Below, piece after piece: positions 55,335-64,000 of a stretch of DNA of 64,000 nt. The first letter of the stretch is position 1; each line of letters begins with the position of its first letter. The notes below the pieces were generated by a model that saw nothing but the letters and a program-made list of their open reading frames with translations, had not been told where the DNA came from and made no database searches. Source of the DNA: Karstenula rhodostoma CBS 690.94 (taxonomy: Eukaryota; Ascomycota; Dothideomycetes; Pleosporales; Didymosphaeriaceae); the NCBI GenBank assembly GCA_010093485.1, contig MU001502.1:1570057-1634056 (forward strand), given 5' to 3'. The position numbers and the translations under genes are program-made.

Positions 55335-58300
55335 ATGGACAGCAACGACGCTCCCGATGCGCCGCTCGTGCCCCCAGTCATCGACGAGGCTGAGCTACTG
55401 GGCTTGTCTGGCACGCAGACGCCAGTTATCGAGGCAGAGCCTCTCGAAGACCTGAACCTTCCTCTCGACACCGCCGAACAACAAGGTCTCGTGTTCGATT
55501 CCAGCGCAAACCCACCAGCCCTGCCCGATGGGCCCAGCGCACCACTGCCCGCACGTCCAGGGCTTCGTCGAGATAACTCCGTCCCGTTACCCGCGCCTTT
55601 GTATCTTCCGCCCCCCGCACCTCCAGCCCCGCCGCCAGATGCTACACAGACGGCCGATCCGATATCGCTCATACCGCTGCGGAGTCTAGTGAGCGAACTG
55701 CCCAAAGTAGACCCGGCACCATATGCTTTCTCCTACGAAGATGCGTCGTCTTTCGAAGACGAGCTTGAAGAATGGTTCTCATACAGCGTCGAAGAGCAGG
55801 CGATGCTGTTAAAAGCGCAGACGTCCTTTGCACAGGAGTGGGGCACCTTCAACGGGCTGAACGGCACACCATACGAAGAAGGAGGGCTGGACTGGGCGAA
55901 AGCTACGAAACAGCAGCAGAGTGAATTCGTACAATACCTGCTGGATGTCATCAGGCGAAGGGACCCCGTTCCGAGGCTGAAGAAGCTTGAGGCATTGGTG
56001 TACATCCTGCTTGGTTGTTGGCATGAAAGTGCTGGCCTTGGTTCGGCAGACACCGAGGGCAGCAACGAGCCGTCGCAAATCCCACTACCAAGAGACGGGC
56101 ATGCGCCCGGCACTTACGCCAAGTCTGCACAGCATGTCCAGTTGATTCGAAAGAATGTGCAACTCTTGGTCGACCTCGATGGGCTTGATATTGTCATACG
56201 CCAGCTCAGCTCTGCGTGTTCACAGGCTTGTGGCATCGATACAGAGCCCACTGGTCTGCGCGATAACAAAGACTCTGACCGCCGTGAGACATGGTGCAGT
56301 ATGACGGCCGTATATGTTATCTTGGAAGTTGCTCGCGTGGAAGAGAGAGAAAACAACGACACTACGATCAGAGCTGCTCTTCTAGCGCTTGAAGAGCCTG
56401 GGCTCCTGATGCTGCTTATCGAGATCATCTCGAAGCTGCGGTGGGATGACACCATCGGTCTTCCGCTACCAAAGATATGCCTGCTCCTGTGGAAGACCGT
56501 CCTCGTGTCTTTCGGGGGGCTCTCAGAGGCTGAGAATGCCAGGAACAGCTTCAAGGACAAATACTTAAAATCTGCAGATGCGAAGGGCCAGCCCATAATT
56601 ACAGCATCACCGTTAGACTATCACTTGTTTCGCCAAGAAATACTCTCCAAATACCCTGCCTATAACCCTCCGCCTCCGATATTCCCGTTGGAGCCAGAGA
56701 ACAATTCGATCCTACCGCCACTGAAGAACCACCCGAACAAAGTCGCCGGTAATCACGTATTCGGGTCAGGGCTTGGAGACATGAGTGGTAACAATACATC
56801 TATACTGTATCAGCCTGTTCACATTGCAACTCCGGCGCCATCCCCTCCTCCATCACCAGCAGGCCCGGGCGGAAAGGGTGGGAAGAAACAGAACTACCAG
56901 ACCAATCAGATGTTCCCATTCCTATATCCACCTCTCGATGAGACCAGCAACAAGCTTGGTGGAAAAGGTTCGACTGACTTACAAGACCTGCTTGTAGGGC
57001 GCAAATGGGAGGGCCCCGATATTCCTACTTCGATCTTGGAGGCTGCCGATCTTTACGCGAAGCGCATGCGGGCCACACGAGCTATGAAACAGTTATGGGA
57101 AGAACGTGTGCAGTTCATGAAGTACGAGCGAGGATGGTCGGGTGCAGACGACAACACCGACATCGATGAGCTTTCACTGGAACCAAAGGAGGGCATTCCC
57201 AAAAAGGAGCCGCCGCCTTCGGGAAGTATCGAAGAACGCTTAGATCTGGTAGAGGAATTCTACGTAAGTACCATGCAGTCTCTCGAAGATTCCATCTAAT
57301 GGCTATACAGCGAAAAGCTTTACCTAGCCTTCAATCAGTGATAATAGTGCTCATCAAGGCAATACTGTCGCATGTCACAGCCCTTGTCACCCAGGCAAAT
57401 GGGGCCAACGGTCTTCAGAGTGGGTTCCAGTACCAGGACAATCAAAATGGTAGACCCGAGGCCAACGGTGTTAATGGCCATACCGGATGTGTAGCTACAA
57501 ACGAAGAGCTGGATGCAATGCGCACACAAGAAGTGCTCGACAAAGCGGTCTCAGGTACCCTGATGTTGATCCTCAAATGGTTCAAGATTTCTCGTAAGCC
57601 GCTCAGATCATCATTCAATGTGCTCTACTAAACATTGCCTCTAGATATCTTGAAATATGAGTACATAACCCAACTTCTGGTGGACTCCAGCTACGTTCCG
57701 CTCATCCTCAAGCTTTTGCAACTCCAAGAAATCGAAAAGGTTGTCAATTTCAAGTGCGAGCAGGAAGAGCTAAAGTAAGCGATCTGTTCTATGTAAAGGT
57801 TTTCGCCCTAATCATAAACAATAGTTTCTTCTATTTCTGCCGGTCCCATTCCCGGTTGGGTGTCGATCAAGAGCAAACAGAAGAAAAGCCCGAAGCCGAC
57901 TCGGATTCGGACGATGCGGTGCCACCTCCAATTCGAATGCGTCGTGACGACCCCGAGAGCTCAGAACCCGAAGCAGAGCCCCCCTCACCACTCCCAGCCA
58001 TGCCTCAGGCACCAGAAGTCGACGAGCTAGGCTTCCCGACTAGCGAGCTCCCCAAAGAGCCTATCACCACATTCTCTTGGCGCGCCTTCTTCACATCCAT
58101 CAACTACCTTCGCATCATGCAGAAGATCTGCAAAAACAAAGCACACCGCAACCTCATGCTCGTCTCCTACAAATCTTCTCAATTTCTCAGAAAGAGCCTC
58201 AAGGTGCCACAGCCACAGCTCCGCCTCTACACTCTTAAGCTGTTCAAGAACCAGGTCCCGTATTGTGGACGGAAGTGGCGCCAGTCCAACATGCGTGTCA

Positions 58301-58575
58301 TCACAGCGGTGTATCTGCATTGCAGACCGGAGCTTAGAGACGACTGGCTCGCAGGCAGTGACGTGGATGCCGAGGTTGACGAGAGCGTGCCTTTGGAGCA
58401 AGCGCTGAGGGCGTTGACGCATTGGCACAATCTGAAGAGGTACCCTGAGGGAATGGGCGCGAGGAGCGGCGTGCTGGAGGATGAGCAAGACTTTTTCAGG
58501 AGGGAGTTGGAGAAGATGGATTGGGGGGATGAAAACGACCCGGATTTGGAGCCGGTGTCTGTGGAGGGATGGTAA
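55335..58575 (+). CDS. ham-2: STRIPAK complex subunit (STRIP1/2, Far11, HAM-2 family)
   Basis: This family scaffolds the striatin-interacting phosphatase and kinase complex, which in fungi controls hyphal fusion, septation and sexual development (HAM-2 in Neurospora, Far11 in yeast). Four exons (55335-57263, 57311-57593, 57645-57774, 57825-58575) join in phase to 1030 residues. The N-terminal 130 residues are Pro/Asp-rich. The N1221 domain starts near YAFSYEDASSFEDELEEWFS and includes LEALVYILLGCWHESAG and the LPLPKICLLLWKTVLVSFGG block. The C-terminal DUF3402 region includes NQMFPFLYPPLDETSNKLGG, KYEYITQLLVDSSYVPLILK and TFSWRAFFTSINYLRIMQKI with SSQFLRKSLKVPQPQLRLYT. Acidic linkers separate them. 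Several TM-like stretches are weak; membrane anchoring is not evident. Confidence 0.94.
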
Positions 58576-59215
58576 TGCTCATCATATGATGATGCGGTGG
58601 ATGGTAAACAGTAATACGAACAGCATGATACCCAACCCGAGAGCTTACAGTGAATTTACGTGCAGCCCCCATGAAGCCTATCCCAGTGTCACCCTGCCCA
58701 CACACCTATAGATCCCACCAATACTGATACCGCGAGGCTGTCAGGAACAAGAACCCACCTCCATACCGAAAGTAAGAGCGATTATGTATGCAGTGAATCT
58801 CAATGTTCCCAAACGCAGCGGAATACTTCAACCCCCCCATTCCTTACTGCGAAGCACTATAACTTTAGGAACCCACATAGCCACTCGACGGTAGGGGTAA
58901 CCGCGACAATACCCCCCCATAAACCCAGCTCAAGCCCATCCCCCCTCCCAATCCCTCATCTGCTCCCTCCCGCTCCCCCGTTACACAACCTGCAACTCAC
59001 CGCCATCCCTCCCCTCCAAGACAAAAACCCACCTCTCACATGTTTGCCTGATAACTGCACGCGCGCGGCTTCTCAGTCACTTACTCACTTACTTACTCAC
59101 TTACTTACTTACTCACCTCTCATCCACACATACATCTTCACATCACGCTATGGTGTGGTATGGTATATATACCCTTGGGCAGCGGACTTTCCCATCGAAC
59201 CAACAACGGCTGCAG
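58576..59215. other. Intergenic between ham-2 and tRNA-Glu
   Basis: C-rich DNA with a (CTTA)-type microsatellite listed separately. No gene is supported. Confidence 0.5.
59077..59116. repeat. CTTA/CTCA microsatellite
   Basis: Imperfect tandem tetranucleotides CTTA and CTCA, roughly ten units, 100 bp upstream of tRNA-Glu. Confidence 0.85.
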
Positions 59216-59303
59216 ACCGCATTAGTCCAGAGGTTAGGATGTCTGATTTTCACGAGGCCGTGGGAACGCTCAGAAGACCTGGGTTCGAACCCCAGATGCG
59301 GTG
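59216..59303 (+). tRNA. tRNA-Glu (anticodon UUC) with a 16-nt intron
   Basis: Acceptor ACCGCAT pairs perfectly with ATGCGGT, discriminator G. The D arm is GTCC-AGAGGTTA-GGAT, the T arm CTGGG-TTCGAAC-CCCAG. The anticodon stem TCTGA/TCAGA encloses TTTTCA, an intron at 59253-59268, then C; placing the intron one base after the anticodon, its normal position, makes the anticodon TTC. Overall similarity to eukaryotic tRNA-Glu (GTCYAGNGGTTAGGAT, TTTTCA) supports the call. Confidence 0.93.
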
Positions 59304-59309
59304 GTTGTC

Positions 59310-59315
59310 TTTTTT
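59310..59315 (+). terminator. RNA polymerase III terminator of tRNA-Glu
   Basis: Six T residues beginning 7 nt after the tRNA end. Confidence 0.75.
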
Positions 59316-60366
59316 GCGTCTGTTGGTGGGTGTCTGCTTGGGAGGGAGGGCGGTTTGGCTACGACCAAGGGAGGCAAGCATGGAGCTCCCTCCGGTAGGA
59401 AGGGGATAGGACAGTGATGGACGTCCACTGTGCAACGAACGAAAGCTGTGCGAGGAAGACGCGTTTATATGTATACTGTACCGTAGACGGACGCGCCGTG
59501 CCCGAGGGAGGGCATCGGCGATTTCTTCCTCCTCGCAAAGGCTGCAGCTCTTGCACATACACATCCACCACCCACCCGCAACCAGCAACAACCAAACCAG
59601 TCTTCTCTGCGCCTGTCGCCCTACTAGCGTCTTCTCTTCCCACCCCCTTCCCTTCTCTTCCATCACCAACTTCCCACCCATGTCCACACCCTCGGCACAC
59701 CCGCCGATCTCAACACCCATCTCGTTCCACACCCAGCCCCCACCAGCCAAACCACATATCCCAGACCACGCAGCCGCGCACATGCGCAGCGATCCCCCTA
59801 CACCGCGAGACAGGCGTGTGAAACAAGACGATGCCTCAGGGCGTGGCATGGCGTGGCATGCCTGAGGCGCCTGGCGTACGACGCGTGGATGTATTATATA
59901 TATACGCGGAGCCGGGTGAGACATGCGCAGACGCGGATTAGCTAGCTAGCTGGGCGGGGATGGGATGTGCGGGTTTGACGTGTGCGCGTGTGGCTTGGCG
60001 TGGCTGGTGCTGGCGCGAGTGCGTTTAGATTCACGGATGGAGAGGCGTCGGTGACAGGAGAGGGGAACCCTGGGTGTGGAAGGGACGCCCGATGCGGTGG
60101 TGTGGCATGAAACTTGACAGACAGACGGACGGACATCAAGACGACAGGATACACAGAACGCGGGTAAATTGCAGTCGGACACACACAAGACCTGTCCTCC
60201 ATCGCTATGCTAACCATGCCAGTCAAATGACGATAATACCATCCCAAGCAGACGATCCTCCTCAACAAAGAAAGAAAGAGTCGCAATCGCTGTTTGATGA
60301 AGTTGGTGCACGAGTCAGGCAGACACAAAACCCCTACCCCGATCGGTCCACATTATAGCAGATCAC

Positions 60367-60663
60367 TCACGCCAACGCCGACTCCAGGATGACTTGCGAA
60401 ATGCCCCCCGTCCACGCAAACCCTGCGATTCCCAGCAAACCTGCAGCGCAACAAAAACCCCTGCCAATGAGATATGTCGAGTGTAAAATCCCCGCTTCGG
60501 CGCCTGCTCGGAGATGAAAGTATACGGAGAAATCTCCCACACATGATTCGACGATCTGCCGCGAGCGTGCCAGCGTGCAGGCGCCGCCGTTATGAAGGGA
60601 TGTGGGGGGTGTTGTGTTGATAAAAGTCAGATGCGATGGTCCGTGGGGAACCCGGGAGATCAT
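60367..60663 (-). CDS. Possible exon of a small membrane protein
   Basis: 98 codons from an ATG (MISRVPHGPSHLTF). The C-terminal half is hydrophobic with small-residue spacing, GRGFCCAAGLLGIAGFAW, like a membrane helix. The frame ends beside a good donor (GC|GTGAGT), so the frame could be one exon of a larger gene, but I found no convincing next exon. Function unknown. Confidence 0.25.
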   Translation of the reverse strand: MISRVPHGPSHLTFINTTPPTSLHNGGACTLARSRQIVESCVGDFSVYFHLRAGAEAGILHSTYLIGRGFCCAAGLLGIAGFAWTGGISQVILESALA

Positions 60664-61040
60664 GTTTCGAAACGTGCCTGTCTTGGTCAGCGTTAATCAT
60701 GCCAGAGCTTGCGTAGCGCGTGAATGTTGCTCGGCAGAAACCAACGGCCCTGCGTGCAGCCAAGCAGTTGTCCGCGTTGGACCATGGTTGAAAAGAGCAG
60801 GTCGAACTGTCCGCACAGCTGGGACCGGAAGAATAGGCACCTGGTGAAGGAAAGATATGGGAATTGAAGGATGGAGCGAGCAATTACTGCGAGGGTTGCC
60901 CGATTCGGGACGCCGCATGCTCGCGTAGGAAGACATAGCTAGGGATCCCTGCTCTCCTAGTCGATGTGCACGGCGACTCTGTCTGTGGTTTGACGTACAG
61001 GGTGAGTACTCGACAGCGCGGCGGATGGAGCGGAAGGGGT

Positions 61041-61175
61041 TCAGGCGTTGATGTCTCCGGAGCCCTCGCAGACATGGCAGGTCTGCGTGCCGGTGTTCTT
61101 GCATTGGCCGCAGCCGTTGCCATTGCAGGCGTCGCATTTGGTGGTTCCATTTCCTCGGCAAGTAGGACACTGCAT
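61041..61175 (-). CDS. 44-residue zinc-finger microprotein (DnaJ-type CxxCxGxG)
   Basis: From ATG 61175 the frame reads MQCPTCRGNGTTKCDACNGN, then CGQCKNTGTQTCHVCEGSGD and INA. Cysteine pairs CPTC, CDAC, CGQC and CHVC with Gly-x-Gly neighbours copy the zinc-binding repeats of DnaJ/Hsp40 cysteine-rich domains, enough ligands for two zinc ions, yet no J domain or other part is present. The same frame is open upstream to 61418 with no domain, so the short ATG is preferred. It may be a free-standing zinc protein; the partner is unknown. No intron is needed. Confidence 0.55.
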   Translation of the reverse strand: MQCPTCRGNGTTKCDACNGNGCGQCKNTGTQTCHVCEGSGDINA

Positions 61176-62704
61176 GGTAGTGGAAGTGGTCCGGCTGGTT
61201 GGGTGGAGGGCCGACAGCAGTTGCGGAGTGGAAGGGGATTGATGGAGAGGTGGGCGTTGGAGGGATTGAAGCAGCTGTGCAACAGTCCAACAGAAACAGA
61301 AGAGGCACAGAGGTAAAGAGGTGAAGATGTGAAGGGTGGAAGGAGCGGCCGGCCGTGGTGTGAGGTGCGGTTTGGGGAAACAGCGATGGCCGGCAGCGTC
61401 CAAAGCCTTATATGTCAACCCTGGCTCAACAGTTGGATATGGACGCTGGGAGAGAGGTAGGGCTCAGCCACGAGCCACGAGCCACGAGCAGAAGCAAACG
61501 CACCGCTCGTGGCATGGACCGTTGTCTCTCACGGCTCATGTCGCGCTGGGGTGAGGGAGCCAATGCTGAGCATTTCGGACATGATTCCCGCACGAGACAG
61601 GCAGACGATGAGGCAATCTAGGAACGAGATGGCAGTGGTACTCGGGCCGCGCCTTGCAAACGCGCCTGCTGGTGGCGGTGTCGACGATGGGCCCATCAGG
61701 TGGAGAGTGGAGAGCGGAGAGCGGAGAGTGGGTGCCTCGGTCGTCTAGCGCGCTGGCGGTTGGCCATTAGCGAGGGCGGCCATCCCCGGGCCCGCAACGT
61801 CACTCGAAGCCTGCTGCCGTGACCGCCGTCGGTTGTTGCCAATCCGCCTCTTTGCCGTGGCACCTGCTTCGGCCCTGTCCAACGACCCAACGACGCAACG
61901 ATGCAACGACGACGACGACGCCCGTGTCCCGAGCCATCGTCCAGAGCCAGTTGCGGCCGGTGAGAAACAAACCGAGCGAAGCTGCCTGCGCGAGTGCTCC
62001 CCGATGAGGCAAGTACACACGTGGCAGCTGTAGTGGCAGCTGCAGGAGCGTTTGGCAGAACAAGGCCTTGGTGATCCTGCGCCCGTTGCAAGTCTACCGT
62101 CTACTGATGCTTGGGGTGCTTGGCGCAGTGTAGAGAAGAAAGGATTCAGCCCAGCCATACGACGCAGCAGCACCCGAAACTGGTTTTGCATATTGACGCA
62201 AACGTCCGCGTGACCACCGCCGCAGGGGTCCTCGCTATCGACACCATGAAGTCACTAGCCATAGCATTATCAATATCATCGTGCATTGCCCAATGAGGCA
62301 GGTGCCCTCCTGGTATGAAATAAACCACCCTTGTGCGACACATCCGCAATCTTCCGACCTGGACCACGCAAACGACTGTCCTCCGCCCGCCTCATTCACC
62401 TCCGTGCCACCATACTTTGTACGCGCCGTTGAGATAAGCTTCGGGGCGCTATCACTCTTGTACAAAGCCTTTCACGACTTCTTATTCGCTGCCTAAATCA
62501 TGTTTCCATTACAGGCTGAAAATTAACACCCACCCGTGAGCTGACGCGGACAAAAAACATGCCACTGTACACTGTACTTGTAACACCTGCTGCCTGCATG
62601 ATCCGTGTAGGCTTATTTTCCGACATGGTCAAAACGCAGACGCCTTATCATCTTGGTACACCAGAGCATCAAACATCGCTTACTTTCAGGTCCTGACTTG
62701 GCCC
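61176..62704. other. Intergenic region without a supported gene
   Basis: GC-rich with short direct repeats such as (CCACGAG)3 near 61467-61490 and GAGAGTGG/GAGAGCGG variants near 61702-61730. Frames on both strands have no domain. Confidence 0.45.
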
Positions 62705-64000
62705 TTACAGCTTGGCCATCAGCCGCGACGTCAGGCTCGGTTTTTCAACCGCAGCCGGACCGTCGTATACGTCCCTTTCAACAGCTCGCGTATTGATCTG
62801 GAGGCGTTAGTATCACCCGCCTGGGTCAGTGACAAGGGACAGTCGATTGAACTCACATGATGCAGCCCCAACTGGTCTACGCGCTCCACACCCAGTAAAC
62901 GCATGCAAGTCTCGGTTTCGGCCTTGAGAACTGTGTAGGCGGTCAGCAAGGAAGCAAAAGGAAGTGGAATGATACAAAGCGGACACGAGTGCACGTCATG
63001 CAGCTCTTTGTTGTGCCGCAAGGCAAGCGTACCACCCGCGAGTCTACCAAGCGACCGGCATCAGTGCATCAAAGACGAAGGGTTTACTCACTTTCAAGAA
63101 CCCTGGCAACACCCTCTTTGCCGCCCGCGCCCAAGCCGAACAGCGCAGCCCGGCCAACACCGACCCCTCTCGCCCCGAGACAAAGTGCCTTTACGACATC
63201 TGTTCCCCTCTTGATTCCGCCGTCAACCCACACTTCTATCCTGTCAAAGACTTCAGGGCAGTATTTGCGGATCTCGAGCAGCGTGTGTACAGCCGGTGGC
63301 GCAGTATCGAGTGCGCGGCCGCCATGGTTTGACAGAATGATGGCCTTGACCTGCGGTGCGTGGAGACTGGCAAGATAGGCGTCTTCATGCGTCTGAATAC
63401 CCTTCAGCACAATTGGCAAGTCGGTGTGCTGCGCAAGCCACGGCAATGTAGTCTTCCAGGTAAGATCTGCCGCCGTTCCCCAGAACAAACTCTGCCCCAC
63501 GCCCATGTTCTTCGGTGGACTCGGAGTCTTTGCGTCGCTGCTCGTCTTGCTCACGCTCGCGTCTTCCTGCACGGCTGCTTTTATGGGGAGGTTCGCACCG
63601 ACATTCTTGGACCTTTCATCGTGCTCTCGCTTGCCTGGCACCGGTGCATCGAGCGTCAGGCAAATGAACTTGATTGCGGGCAGCTTCTTCATCCGCGCAA
63701 GCATGGCTTCGCTCTTTGCGATTTCGGTCTGGATGTACAGTTGCCAACCAAAGACTTGGCCATCCTTCGCGTCTGCGACGATCTGCTCGGGGGTCATGGA
63801 GGCGTTCTGCGAGATGACCTGCATGGCGCCATACTGCTCACATGCCTGCGCAATGCCCCACTCGCCGTCCGGATGCGCCAATCGTGCCATTGCAGCGGGA
63901 GATACGTATATGGGTAGCTTAACCTTGTGTCCGATGAAGCTCGTGGACGTGTCGCATTTGGTGCAGTCGACGAATATCCTCGGCCTCAGCAAAATCTGCC
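62705..64000 (-). CDS. L-lactate dehydrogenase (cytochrome b2) type FMN enzyme, partial
   Basis: C-terminal part of an FMN-dependent alpha-hydroxy-acid dehydrogenase; the gene runs off the right edge, so the start and any N-terminal cytochrome b5 domain are not seen. Exons 63092-64000 (open to the edge), 62857-62930 and 62705-62797 join in phase; intron 2 has a TACTAAC branch site. Hallmarks: [41 protein letters not shown]-site ICLTLDAP, catalytic region [17 protein letters not shown] (active-site His and Arg) and phosphate loop [20 protein letters not shown] with [11 protein letters not shown]. The C-terminus ends SRLMAKL. A Ser/Lys-rich insert ([20 protein letters not shown]) matches the flexible loop of flavocytochrome b2. 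It likely oxidises L-lactate and feeds cytochrome c if the heme domain exists. Confidence 0.9.

Larger units (their letters stand above)
59304..61040. other. Intergenic region, mostly without supported genes
   Basis: It holds the tRNA-Glu terminator at its left end and one uncertain membrane ORF (60367-60663 minus). Frames at 59250-59924 and 59414-59821 overlap each other in low-complexity Pro/Thr DNA and are not called. Confidence 0.4.

Overview
The window is nuclear DNA of a filamentous ascomycete (Pezizomycotina; Dothideomycetes is my best guess from gene content, not proven). The signs are short spliceosomal introns (about 50-150 bp, GTATGT/GTAAGT/GTGAGT donors, CTAAC branch points), intron-bearing housekeeping genes on both strands, and fungal genes such as PMA1, ham-2/FAR11, RCE1 and a GIT1-like permease. 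There is no sign of bacterial or organellar DNA. Layout: 1-14.7 kb is a housekeeping block: the 3' end of a proline-rich gene, ESS2, TIF6 (eIF6, five exons), a small acidic ORF, a serine-rich membrane protein, RCE1 and a GIT1-like MFS permease. 14.7-30.8 kb is an accessory island with TRM9 embedded in it. It holds three divergent USP-type ubiquitin-hydrolase paralogs (one intact, one frameshifted, one with Gln/Ser at the catalytic His/Asp positions), a decayed fourth copy, a zinc-knuckle/poly-Q protein with 30-aa repeats, a coiled-coil protein, a 76-bp tandem array around an assembly gap, and mobile-element-like debris. 30.8-35.4 kb is a gene-poor stretch ending in the PMA1 leader. 35.4-58.6 kb is a second housekeeping block: PMA1, an aldo-keto reductase, SF3B2/CUS1, an SR-rich protein, RPC2 (RNA polymerase III), tRNA-Ile, CBF1 and the STRIPAK subunit ham-2/FAR11. 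58.6-64 kb has tRNA-Glu with an intron, a 44-aa zinc-finger microprotein, and the 3' part of a flavocytochrome-b2-like L-lactate dehydrogenase running off the right edge. The housekeeping genes share themes (pre-mRNA splicing, translation and tRNA biology, membrane energetics) but are not an operon. The parts most worth following up are the USP-like family, which has its own extra Cys signature, and an intron of PMA1 that can form two mutually exclusive hairpins. All coding coordinates with introns were joined by hand from splice-site and reading-phase agreement; each listed span runs from start codon to stop codon, with exons given in the evidence.
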